Part shown: piece after piece, positions 7,975 through 16,260 of the stretch
Numbering within the stretch: the stretch's first letter is position 1
Layout: every line of letters starts with the position of its first letter
Source: Gammaproteobacteria bacterium
Lineage (GTDB): Bacteria > Pseudomonadota > Gammaproteobacteria > Pseudomonadales > Pseudohongiellaceae
NCBI GenBank assembly: GCA_002684935.1
Contig: NYWC01000008.1
Coordinates: 14,101 to 31,595, forward strand
Length of the DNA: 17,495 nt
Direction of reading: 5' to 3'
The notes under the pieces: generated by a model
What the model was told of the DNA's origin: nothing
The model's database searches: none
The model's input: the letters and a program-made list of their open reading frames with translations, nothing else
Translations under genes and position numbers: made by a program

Positions 7975-8253
7975 ATGCTTGGAAAAATTGCAAAACTGTT
8001 AATGTTATTCTCCGCCAGCACGGTGTTCGCCGCTTGCGCGGTCACGCCACCGTCCGGGGGCCAGAAAAATCTGACGCCCACCGACGCCGAGATAGAGCAA
8101 TACAACGCCAGAGTTGCGCCGGAGGAGCGCATCGTCTGCCGCCTGGAGAAACCGGTCGGTACCTATATCGCCAAGCGTGTCTGCCGCTTACAGAGCGACG
8201 TGGACTCTACCTCCTCGCTGCACCGACAGCAGCTTCGCCGGGTCCTGAACTAG
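7975..8253 (+). CDS. Small lipoprotein with paired-cysteine motif
   Basis: A 92-aa protein with a type II signal peptide (STVFAAC, lipidated Cys21). The mature domain of about 70 aa contains ERIVCRLEKPVGTYIAKRVC. This two-cysteine block (Cys spaced 14 apart) recurs in short uncharacterised proteins of gammaproteobacteria (from memory), and the cysteines could form a periplasmic disulfide. It follows the TPR-like gene by 3 nt and is probably a partner in the same envelope process. Its stop is 14 nt from the stop of the convergent PLP-enzyme gene, with no terminator hairpin between them. Confidence 0.8.
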   Translation: MLGKIAKLLMLFSASTVFAACAVTPPSGGQKNLTPTDAEIEQYNARVAPEERIVCRLEKPVGTYIAKRVCRLQSDVDSTSSLHRQQLRRVLN

Positions 8254-8267
8254 CCAGCAGCCCTGAG

Positions 8268-9500
8268 CTAGTCACAAGCCCTGATGAAGTCATAATCGAT
8301 AGGCTGATTGAGATCGATAGTGTAATGATCTGAAACCATCGGGTACTTCAGACCCGTTGCACAGTTAAACAGCAGCACCTTTTCATCCTTTTTGATTCGC
8401 CCATTTGCCAGCTCTTGCTTCAGGGCAGCGAGGGTTGCAGCACCTTCAGGGCACAGCAAAATACCCTCGGTTTTCGCGCAATGCTGATGAGCATCATTTA
8501 TCGCCTTGTCTGAAACCGCCACGGCGAAACCACCACTGTCTCGCACCGCATCAAGAATAAGAAAATCACCAACCGCAGCCGGTACGCGAATGCCTGCCGC
8601 GATGGTATGGGCATCCTGCCAAAGTTCGGCGTGACGCGTGCCTTCTTCGAATGCCTTCACAATGGGCGCGCAGCCATCAGCCTGTACCGCCACCATGCGC
8701 GGCCGTTTGGAGCCGATCCAACCAATCGCTTCCAGCTCATCGAATGCCTTCCACATGCCAATCAATCCCGTGCCGCCGCCAGTTGGATAGAGAATGACAT
8801 CTGGCACCTCCCATCCCAGCTGTTCGGCAAGTTCCAGGCCCATGGTTTTTTTACCTTCAATGCGATAAGGCTCTTTCAAGGTAGACGTATCGAACCACCC
8901 CATGGTTTCCTTGCCCTCACCCACGATGCGGCCGCAGTCATTGATGAAGCCATTGGCGAGAAATGTCTTAGCGCCCTGAAAGGCTATCTCTTCCACGTTA
9001 ACCCGTGGCGTGTCTTCCGGACAAAAAACGTAGGTATCAATATTAGCCCGTGAGCAATAAGCAGCAAGCGCCGCGCCGGCATTGCCGTTGGTTGGCATAG
9101 CCATGCACTCCACTCCCAGCTCCTTGGCCATAGACACTGCCATGGTCAGGCCTCTTGCCTTGAATGAGCCCGTGGGTAAGCGCCCTTCATCTTTGATCAG
9201 GATCTCACCGCAGCCATACTCCTCCTGCAGCTTATTGGCAGGCAACAGCGGCGTCATGAGTTCCCCAAGCCTCATCACGTTCTCTGATCTTCGCACCGGC
9301 AGGAACTCGCGGTAGCGCCACAGTTCCGGCAAGCGCCCAATCAGATCTTCCTTATTAACCGCTTTACTCAGGGCATCGAGATCGTAGCGCACAAGCAGGG
9401 GCTTGCCCGCTTCAGACAGGCCATGGAGCTGGTCTGCGGGGTATATCTTGCCGGTGTAGCTACACTCTAGGTGGGTGACGAAGGTAGGGAATTCTTCCAT
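8268..9500 (-). CDS. Threonine-synthase-like PLP-dependent enzyme
   Basis: A 410-aa fold-type II PLP enzyme. GSFKARG (Lys114) is the Schiff-base motif, PTNGNAG (136-142) the substrate-side Asn loop, and PTGGGTGLIGMW (from 239) the phosphate-binding glycine loop. The N-terminal LECSYTGKIYPADQL is typical of the ThrC-type subgroup of about 400-450 aa, which converts O-phosphohomoserine to threonine. Related enzymes include threonine dehydratase and diaminopropionate-type lyases, so the substrate is not certain. ATG 9500 is chosen because AGGAG lies 8 nt upstream; the frame is open to 9569, but that extension is low-complexity and arginine-rich. It follows the two amidohydrolase genes after 80 nt on the same strand. 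No homoserine-pathway neighbours are present, so it may be a second, specialised copy. Confidence 0.88.
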   Translation of the reverse strand: MEEFPTFVTHLECSYTGKIYPADQLHGLSEAGKPLLVRYDLDALSKAVNKEDLIGRLPELWRYREFLPVRRSENVMRLGELMTPLLPANKLQEEYGCGEILIKDEGRLPTGSFKARGLTMAVSMAKELGVECMAMPTNGNAGAALAAYCSRANIDTYVFCPEDTPRVNVEEIAFQGAKTFLANGFINDCGRIVGEGKETMGWFDTSTLKEPYRIEGKKTMGLELAEQLGWEVPDVILYPTGGGTGLIGMWKAFDELEAIGWIGSKRPRMVAVQADGCAPIVKAFEEGTRHAELWQDAHTIAAGIRVPAAVGDFLILDAVRDSGGFAVAVSDKAINDAHQHCAKTEGILLCPEGAATLAALKQELANGRIKKDEKVLLFNCATGLKYPMVSDHYTIDLNQPIDYDFIRACD

Positions 9501-9580
9501 GACGAGCACTCCTGGGGACTGTCTTCTAAATTTGCACGAGCGGACAGCGGCAGCGGGGCTGCCGCGCATACGAAAAAACC

Positions 9581-10900
9581 TTACTCAACCTGGTTCTGAT
9601 ACTTGTCGCGGAAACGCTCATAAAGTTGCTGCTGGGTACCATTGAGATCGATATCACGACCCTGAATAAACGCACCGATCACCTGGCTGGTGCGCATATC
9701 CAATGCGTCTCCCTCAGAGATGAACAGGGTTGCATCCTTACCGGTCTCCAGGGTGCCAACTCGTTCGTCAACACCGAGGATTTCAGCGTTTATGCCGGTC
9801 ACCATCGCCAGGGCAGTTTCCCGGTCCAGACCATAGGCGGCGGCCGTGCCGGCAAAAAACGGCAAATTCCGCTGACGATCAATTGAAGTCGCTCCACCGC
9901 CAATGCCAACTTTGACTCCGGCGTCATGTAACAGAAACGGCGTCTTGAACGGTGCATCAACATCATTCCATTCACGCAGTGGAAGCTCGTGAATACGCTC
10001 ATAGATGACCGGAATACTCTCCGCTAACAAGAAGTCCAATATCAGGATGGCATCTGCGCCACCCACCAGCACAATATCTTCAACACCATAGCTACGGGCA
10101 AAGCGCACCGCGCTGATGATTTCTTTGGCTTCATCCGCATGAATGAATAGCTTGGCAATGCCGTTAAACAGTGGCTGCATGGCAAGTAAGTTCAGATTCA
10201 CGGGTTCACCTGTGTAGGTCGATGCATCCTGAAACAAGGTTTGCAGCAAGTGGGTTTGACCCTGATAGTTTTCGTTCTCTACCCGCTCGTACTGACCTGA
10301 TTCCGAATTGCGGCGACGTTGCCTCATGCCCGGCCAGTGCAGATGCAAGCCAACGTCTTCGGACAGCATGGCATCTTCCCAGTTCCAGCCGTCGAGCTTG
10401 AACACCGAAGAGGAGCCAGAGATTAGCCCGCCCTGGGGTGCAACCTGTGCCGTGAGAATACCGTTGAAGCGGTTGGTAGGAATGATTTCCGAATCGGTGT
10501 TATAGGCAATAGCCGAGCGCACACTGGCGTTGATATCACCTTCCTCAACGATATCCTGAGTCGCCCTGACACTGCTGACTTCACTCAAGCCCAAGGACGT
10601 GTTGGGCAGGACGAATCCCGGATACACATGGCGTCCCTGCACATCAAAGATTTCATGATTGGTGAGATCTATATTGTCGCTGGCACTGCCCACTGCGGTA
10701 ATAATGCCGTCATCAAAAGTAATCACGCCGTCGCCAATCACAGTGCCATCGCCCACATGGATGATCGCTCCGGTCAACGCGATTGGGCCGTTCTGATCAG
10801 GCGCCGGGGTGGGAACAATGGCAAAAGACGCCGAGAAAGTCAGGCTAAGAACAAGGCTTGCTCCAATCAAGAGCTGTTTTGCAAAATTACGAAACTTCAT
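9581..10900 (-). CDS. Exported amidohydrolase-like protein lacking the N-terminal HxH (probably altered metal site)
   Basis: A 439-aa protein with a signal peptide (cleavage near SFA, residue 27). It shows the amidohydrolase composite beta-sandwich strands (ALTGAIIHVGDGTVIGDGVI) and the ending VGTLETGKDATLFISEGDAL, which is typical of imidazolonepropionase-like/dihydroorotase-type amidohydrolases. The first metal motif should follow VYPGF as DxHxH but reads LPNTS (N100, S102 in place of the histidines). H254 in LFIHADEA remains. It is likely a non-catalytic or mononuclear homologue. It overlaps the upstream 977-aa gene by 4 nt (ATGA) with GGAG before its start, so translation is probably coupled. 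The two proteins likely work as a complex or on the same substrate; that is inference. Confidence 0.85.
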   Translation of the reverse strand: MKFRNFAKQLLIGASLVLSLTFSASFAIVPTPAPDQNGPIALTGAIIHVGDGTVIGDGVITFDDGIITAVGSASDNIDLTNHEIFDVQGRHVYPGFVLPNTSLGLSEVSSVRATQDIVEEGDINASVRSAIAYNTDSEIIPTNRFNGILTAQVAPQGGLISGSSSVFKLDGWNWEDAMLSEDVGLHLHWPGMRQRRRNSESGQYERVENENYQGQTHLLQTLFQDASTYTGEPVNLNLLAMQPLFNGIAKLFIHADEAKEIISAVRFARSYGVEDIVLVGGADAILILDFLLAESIPVIYERIHELPLREWNDVDAPFKTPFLLHDAGVKVGIGGGATSIDRQRNLPFFAGTAAAYGLDRETALAMVTGINAEILGVDERVGTLETGKDATLFISEGDALDMRTSQVIGAFIQGRDIDLNGTQQQLYERFRDKYQNQVE

Positions 10901-13830
10901 TGCTCAGCTCCTTCATTGGTGATGGCGGCGATGATGCGTGCGCGCTCTGCGGCAATACGTTCCCGTAAGCGCATATCCTCATTTTTGTCGTAGTAAGGGG
11001 TACCTTCAACCCAGGTCGTCTCGGCCGTGGCATAGATAGATAAGGGGTGATCAGACCACAGAACCAGGTCCGCATCCTTACCTTCGAGAATACTTCCCAT
11101 GCGATCGTCCATGTGCAACAGGATTGCCGGATTCAGGGTAATCATTTTAAGTGCATCGATTTCGCTGATATCACCGTACTTCACCGCCTTCGCAGCCTCT
11201 TGATTCAGGCGTCGCGACATCTCGGCATCATCCGAGTTCAAGGCAACAACCACACCGGCCTGCAACATCAGTGCGGCGTTATAGGGAATGGCGTAGCGCA
11301 CCTCCCATTTGTATCCCCACCAGTCGGCGAAGGTTGAACCGCCTGCACCATGGGCGGCCATTTTGTCAGCCACCTTGTAGCCTTCGAGAATGTGGGTAAA
11401 GGTATTTATGTTGAAATCGAAGCTGTCTGCTACATTCATCAGCATGTTGATTTCAGATTGCACATAGGAATGGGCAGTCACAAAGCGCTCACCGTTAAGC
11501 ACCTCCACCATGGCTTCATCAACCAGATCACGGCGCGGTGCTAAGGTATTGCGCCGCTGCGAACGCGGCAGGTTATTGTATTCTTCCCAGGTCTTTTCGT
11601 ACTCCTGCGCCTGACTGAAGGCATTTACAAATACCTGCTCGACTCCCATACGGGTTTGCGGATAACGAAATGAAAATGGATTACGGCTGCGTTTGACGTT
11701 TTCACCCAGGGCAAACTTGATGAACTCTTCCGCGTCTTCGATCAATAGCTCATTGGAGGGTAGACCCCAGCGCATTTTGATCAGCGCCGACTGACCGCCA
11801 ATTGGATTGGCTGAGCCGTGCAGCAGCTGCGCAGCCACCACACCGCCAGCCAGATTGCGATAGATGTTGATGTTCTCTGAATCCACCACATCTTTCATCC
11901 GCACCATGCTCGAATTGGTCTCACGTTCATTAATATTGAACAGGGCAATGTGGGAATGCTCGTCAATGATACCGGGGGTCAGGTGTTTGTCGGTTCCATC
12001 TATTACAGTCACGCCATTGGCAGAAAGATCCTCTCCGACTTCCGCAATCTTGCCATCGCGCACTAGCACATCCATGATGCCAACCCCTTCATCCTCCATG
12101 GTCCAGACAGTGGCGCCACGTATCAAGAAGTCCTGTTGCCGAGGCAGTGACTCTCGACCATAGGCATTAAAAGGAAACAGGATAGGCCCGGGTAACTCGG
12201 TCGCGACCGAATTTGCGCTGTCATCACCTTCGCTGGTCAAATCCCCACTGCGACTCAGCTGCCAACTAATCAGGTCGCCCGCCGGGGTATAGCCATTGCC
12301 CTGCCAGCCGGCATCGGTGGTCCAGCCGGACAGACGGATTTGATTGCCCGCCTCATCAAACACGAAGCTTAGGGTAATCAGGTCAGGATTGAGTGCGAGA
12401 TTAGCTGATCTGGTTTCATCGCCAATCGCGATCTCCGCATTGGGGTCAGTGCCGTCAAATCTTAGCTCGAGGTCGTAGGACTGATTGGCGATAGTAAGAA
12501 GATAATTACCGGCCCGGCCGTCCAGGTCCTCGTTGAGCTGATAACGCTCTCCGGCAATCCAGTTCTCCAGCAGCACTGTCTCTTCATCCAACAAAGGCCC
12601 TGTGGTGATCAGAAAATTAGCCAGGGCGTTATCCTGTAAGCTGCCAACTCGATCTGCGACATTCAGCATCGCCGCCGGCACGCTGGTGAGAGCATTGATG
12701 GCTGCAACTTCAGCCAAGCCGTTAGCAACAGCCTTGCGCAGGTGAGACCAGAAGTCTTCATCAGCCTCACTGGTCAATGCGAAATCAACGCCAGACTCGG
12801 CCAGGATACGCGCATTGTATGGCGCCAACTCCCAGTGCTTCAGAGCTTCCAGTGAAACTTCTTCCGCAGCAACCGGGTCAGTGACATCTGGCGCCTCAGG
12901 AAAGCGCAGCGGCACAATCAGATTAGCGCCAGTGGCAGCAATCAGGTCGGAACGCTTATAGCTATCACCGGCCGTCTTCAGAATATATTGGGTTTCAAAC
13001 TCATCACCAACCTTGTCTGCGGTCAACGCCTGCTGCCAGTTGTCTACTTCTATTATCTGCGGTAGGGATTGGTTCGCTTGCCAGGCATCGAGCGTCGCGT
13101 CAGTAAATGGTCTGGGTTGCTGACTGGTAAACCAATCGGCATCAAGGAAAGTCTGTCTGATCAAGGCGAAAGACCCCATTAGGGAACCTGGCATAGATTG
13201 CATCGAGCTGCCCTTGTCCAGGGAATAGTGTGCAGCAACATCGGGTACAACGATGGCCTCATTGGCATTTTGGTCACCAAGGGTAATCAACGCGGATGTG
13301 CCGCGTGCGATGCCATCTGCGCGATGGGCAAGCACGGTTGAAAAACCCATCTCGCGGAATTTCCTTACTGCCTCCTCATCGGTGACATAGGCAGTGCTGG
13401 CACGGAAGTTCGCACGAATGGCGTCGTTGGCGTTGAGCGCCTGATTTGAAGGAAACAGGTTTTCAGCCGCACCGTTATCATCAACTGATTCCAATTCCGG
13501 GAGTCCCAGATCGGTGTAGATATCGATCAAACCTGGGTAAATATAACGTCCAGCGAGGTCGATTTCGAAGAAGCCCGACGACACCTGGTTATTGCCTTGG
13601 ACGGAAACAATTTGGCCGTCGCGGATCAGCAGACTGCCGTTCACATAGCTGCCATCGCTTTGATAGAGCATGGCGTTGGTGAAGGCATAAGCGCCAGCGC
13701 GGTTATCAGCGATGCCGTTGGGCGTGGCAGTAACCTGCGCATGGCTCGGCAAGCTTGAGTTAAAGAGTAGTAACGCTGCACATGCAATAGGGACAACCCG
13801 GGTTCTTAGAGTGAATAAATTTAGCGTCAT
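10897..13830 (-). CDS. Large exported double-domain amidohydrolase
   Basis: A 977-aa protein with a signal peptide ending SHA-QVT (about residue 32). It holds two amidohydrolase modules. The first (about 46-430) has the usual opening and ending (YIYPGLID, VGSLQDNALANFLI), but its DxHxH reads DIYTD (Y105, D107), so its metal site is lost. A beta-rich segment (about 435-530) follows. The second module (about 565-950) is intact: DEHSHIA (H625, H627), VTAHSY (H787), THILEG (H813) and VVALNSDDAE (D867), with a normal ending, MGSILEGKDADLVLWSDHP. A strong ribosome-binding site (AGGAGGT, 6 nt spacing) precedes ATG 13830. It leads a probable operon with the 439-aa homologue and the PLP enzyme. I recall similar long-plus-short amidohydrolase pairs in Bacteroidetes and proteobacteria, but no experimentally known substrate. 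Confidence 0.9.
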   Translation of the reverse strand: MTLNLFTLRTRVVPIACAALLLFNSSLPSHAQVTATPNGIADNRAGAYAFTNAMLYQSDGSYVNGSLLIRDGQIVSVQGNNQVSSGFFEIDLAGRYIYPGLIDIYTDLGLPELESVDDNGAAENLFPSNQALNANDAIRANFRASTAYVTDEEAVRKFREMGFSTVLAHRADGIARGTSALITLGDQNANEAIVVPDVAAHYSLDKGSSMQSMPGSLMGSFALIRQTFLDADWFTSQQPRPFTDATLDAWQANQSLPQIIEVDNWQQALTADKVGDEFETQYILKTAGDSYKRSDLIAATGANLIVPLRFPEAPDVTDPVAAEEVSLEALKHWELAPYNARILAESGVDFALTSEADEDFWSHLRKAVANGLAEVAAINALTSVPAAMLNVADRVGSLQDNALANFLITTGPLLDEETVLLENWIAGERYQLNEDLDGRAGNYLLTIANQSYDLELRFDGTDPNAEIAIGDETRSANLALNPDLITLSFVFDEAGNQIRLSGWTTDAGWQGNGYTPAGDLISWQLSRSGDLTSEGDDSANSVATELPGPILFPFNAYGRESLPRQQDFLIRGATVWTMEDEGVGIMDVLVRDGKIAEVGEDLSANGVTVIDGTDKHLTPGIIDEHSHIALFNINERETNSSMVRMKDVVDSENINIYRNLAGGVVAAQLLHGSANPIGGQSALIKMRWGLPSNELLIEDAEEFIKFALGENVKRSRNPFSFRYPQTRMGVEQVFVNAFSQAQEYEKTWEEYNNLPRSQRRNTLAPRRDLVDEAMVEVLNGERFVTAHSYVQSEINMLMNVADSFDFNINTFTHILEGYKVADKMAAHGAGGSTFADWWGYKWEVRYAIPYNAALMLQAGVVVALNSDDAEMSRRLNQEAAKAVKYGDISEIDALKMITLNPAILLHMDDRMGSILEGKDADLVLWSDHPLSIYATAETTWVEGTPYYDKNEDMRLRERIAAERARIIAAITNEGAEQ

Positions 13831-13983
13831 GGGTCAACCTCCTGCCCGTTTACTGCGTCTAAAAACTGATGACTTCGGCTCGCAAGCCCTCAGTGTACCG
13901 TCATCGCAGTCTATATAGGAAGGAAGGGGTAAGGCAGGCGATTTTCTGGAGGCGAGCGTGCAAATTTGATGCGTGAATTCAGG

Positions 13984-13989
13984 TATACT
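13984..13989 (+). promoter_or_regulatory. Candidate -10 element for the M13 peptidase gene
   Basis: TATACT lies 37-42 nt upstream of ATG 14026. The only TTGATG-like -35 (13966-13971) is spaced just 12 nt away, which is too short for sigma-70, so only the -10 is proposed. The rest of 13831-14025, between the divergent genes, shows nothing else distinctive. Confidence 0.3.
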
Positions 13990-14025
13990 CCCGCCCTGCT
14001 TGATTAATGATGATTGGAGGAAAAC

Positions 14026-16125
14026 ATGTCATCGTCTTACAAATTCCTGGCAGCCACATCCTGTGCCCTATTGGTTGCCTGTGGTTCAGAAGAAGCGCCC
14101 ACATCATCTGCGACGCCAGCGCCTGCAGCAACTGAACCCGTTGCCGCCGATGCCGCGGCACCCGAGCTCGGCAGTTTCGGTATTGACCTCAGCCATCAGG
14201 ATGTAAACATACAGCCTGGTGATGACTTTTTTCGATACACCAACGGCCGCTGGCTAGAAACTTTCGAATTGCCTGCCAGTCGCAGCAACTATGGGTCTTT
14301 CGCCGTACTGGGCGACCGATCTGACCAGCGTGTCCGCACCATTGTTGATGATCTGACATCAATGGAACCCGCGGCGGGTTCCATCGAGCAGAAGATCAGC
14401 GACTACTACCTGAGCTACATGGACGTAGGAACGCTAAACGAGCTGGGCATCAGCCCGCTGCTTCCCGGATTGGCCGCTCTCAATGAAATTGAGACGCGGG
14501 AAGACCTCATCACCGGTTTTGGCCGCGCCCAAATCGACAACACCGCCAGCCCGTTTGGTTTCTACATAAGTGCCGACCGAGCGGATGCCGATCGTCACCA
14601 GCTGACACTATCGATAGGCGGCCTTGGCCTGCCTGACCGGGATTATTACTTGGAGGACACCGAAGAGTTTATCAAGGTGCGTGAGGAGTATGTGGCTCAC
14701 ATCACACGCACCCTCAATTTCGCTAAAATTGATAACAGTGCAGAGAAAGCCGAAGCGATCCTGTCACTGGAGACCCAGGTTGCTGAGCACACCTGGCCGC
14801 GTTCGCAACGGCGTAACCGAGATCTCACCTACAACCCCGTGTCCTACGAGGACTTTAAGGCGGAATATACTGGCCTGGACTGGGATAGCTATTTCGCAGC
14901 AGCCGGTGTCCAGGGTCTAACAGACCTTAATGTCTTCTATCCTAGTGCCATGTCACCCATTATTGATCTGGTTAATACGCTGCCGATCGAGGACTGGAAA
15001 AGCTACATGACCTATCGCTTCATCGCGGATAGTGCCAATGTGCTCTCGGAAGAAATCGATCAAGAGGCCTTCCGTTTCTACTCCACGGTACTAAATGGTG
15101 TGCCTGAACAGCGTGAACGCTGGGAGCGTGGCGTAGCGCGTGTGGGCTCACTTGGCAGCCTTGGCGAAGCCATCGGCCAGATTTATGTGCAACGCCATTT
15201 CCCAGAATCAGCTAAGTCCCAGATGGATGATCTGGTTGAAAACCTGCGCACTGCCCTGCGCCAAAGCATCGAGCAGAATATCTGGATGAGTGCCGCGACT
15301 AAGGAAGAGGCTTACAAGAAGCTGGACGCGTTTCGACCCAAGATTGCTTATCCCGATAAATGGGAAGATTTCTCCTCCTTAGAACTCAGCAGGGACAGCC
15401 TGTTCCAGAACGCACAGAACATTCGTGAATTTAACTATGCAGATGAAATTTCTCGCCTCGGTGAACCCACCGATCGAGAAGAGTGGGGCATGACGCCACA
15501 AACGGTTAATGCATACTACAATCCTTCCTTCAACGAGATCGTATTTCCAGCAGGCATCTTGCAGCCGCCTTTCTTTGATCCAGCAGCGGACCTGGCAGTG
15601 AACTATGGCGGCATCGGCGCCGTGATTGGTCACGAAATGGGCCACGGCTTTGATGACCAGGGTTCCAAGTCAGACTGGGAGGGTGTCCAGCGCAACTGGT
15701 GGACTGACGAGGATCGCGCCAATTTTGAGGCCCTGGCTGACGCGCTGGCCGAGCAGTACAGTGCGTTTGAACCTGTACCGGGTTACTTTATTGATGGCCG
15801 TTTCACCCTCGGCGAAAACATCGGCGATGTCGGCGGCTTGTCGCTGGCTTTCCGCGCCTACAAGATGGCGCTCAACGGTGAAGAGGCACCAGTGATTGAC
15901 GGACTGACCGGCGATCAGCGTTTCTTCCTGGCCTGGGCCCAGGTTTGGCAACGCAAGTACCGCGAGGATGCTTTGATCCAACGTTTGACAACCGATCCCC
16001 ATTCACCTTCAGAGTTTCGAGTGAATGGAGTGGTGCGTAATTTTGAAGAATGGTATGAAGCCTTCGACGTGCAGCCAGAGAATAAGCTGTATCTGGCACC
16101 GGAAGATCGCATCAGAATCTGGTAG
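14026..16125 (+). CDS. M13 family (neprilysin/PepO-type) zinc metallopeptidase lipoprotein
   Basis: A 699-aa oligopeptidase anchored by lipidation at Cys19 (LLVAC) after a short signal; an Ala/Pro/Thr-rich linker follows to about residue 48. The M13 N-terminal domain starts at GIDLSHQDVNIQPGDDFFRY. The catalytic domain has NAYYNPSFNEIVFPAGIL (substrate-binding Asn-Ala near 495-496), the zinc motif HEMGH (H536, E537, H540) and GENIGDVGG (third ligand E597, with D601). It ends EDRIRIW, like bacterial PepO proteins. All catalytic residues are present and the length is normal. ATG 14026 is preferred over an in-frame TTG at 14014 because GGAGG sits 5 nt before the ATG. It probably trims small peptides in the periplasm. 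It is monocistronic, with a strong terminator 70 nt downstream. Confidence 0.96.
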   Translation: MSSSYKFLAATSCALLVACGSEEAPTSSATPAPAATEPVAADAAAPELGSFGIDLSHQDVNIQPGDDFFRYTNGRWLETFELPASRSNYGSFAVLGDRSDQRVRTIVDDLTSMEPAAGSIEQKISDYYLSYMDVGTLNELGISPLLPGLAALNEIETREDLITGFGRAQIDNTASPFGFYISADRADADRHQLTLSIGGLGLPDRDYYLEDTEEFIKVREEYVAHITRTLNFAKIDNSAEKAEAILSLETQVAEHTWPRSQRRNRDLTYNPVSYEDFKAEYTGLDWDSYFAAAGVQGLTDLNVFYPSAMSPIIDLVNTLPIEDWKSYMTYRFIADSANVLSEEIDQEAFRFYSTVLNGVPEQRERWERGVARVGSLGSLGEAIGQIYVQRHFPESAKSQMDDLVENLRTALRQSIEQNIWMSAATKEEAYKKLDAFRPKIAYPDKWEDFSSLELSRDSLFQNAQNIREFNYADEISRLGEPTDREEWGMTPQTVNAYYNPSFNEIVFPAGILQPPFFDPAADLAVNYGGIGAVIGHEMGHGFDDQGSKSDWEGVQRNWWTDEDRANFEALADALAEQYSAFEPVPGYFIDGRFTLGENIGDVGGLSLAFRAYKMALNGEEAPVIDGLTGDQRFFLAWAQVWQRKYREDALIQRLTTDPHSPSEFRVNGVVRNFEEWYEAFDVQPENKLYLAPEDRIRIW

Positions 16126-16194
16126 CGTCACAATAGCCCGCCGGTCGCCGCCGCAGCGCAAAACACGGCAGGTTTAGGTGGATAGTAGGAACAG

Positions 16195-16225
16195 AAAGGG
16201 GTAGCTTAAAGCTACCCCTTTTTTT
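16195..16225 (+). terminator. Rho-independent terminator after the M13 peptidase gene
   Basis: A perfect 12-bp stem AAAGGGGTAGCT / AGCTACCCCTTT with loop TAA (16207-16209), running directly into a T-tract ending at 16225. It isolates the peptidase transcript from the D-aminoacylase-like gene that begins 36 nt further on. Confidence 0.95.
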
Positions 16226-16260
16226 CAACATCCGAAAACACTAGGAGAAGTTTCAAAGCA

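Noticed and set aside
8259..8294. Imperfect 18-nt tandem repeat (AGCCCTGA...) at the convergent gene ends
   Set aside because: About 14 of 18 positions match and it spans the end of the PLP-enzyme coding region; too weak to call a repeat or terminator.
9501..9569. N-terminal extension of the threonine-synthase-like gene
   Set aside because: A good ribosome site precedes ATG 9500, and the extension is arginine/alanine-rich without family similarity.
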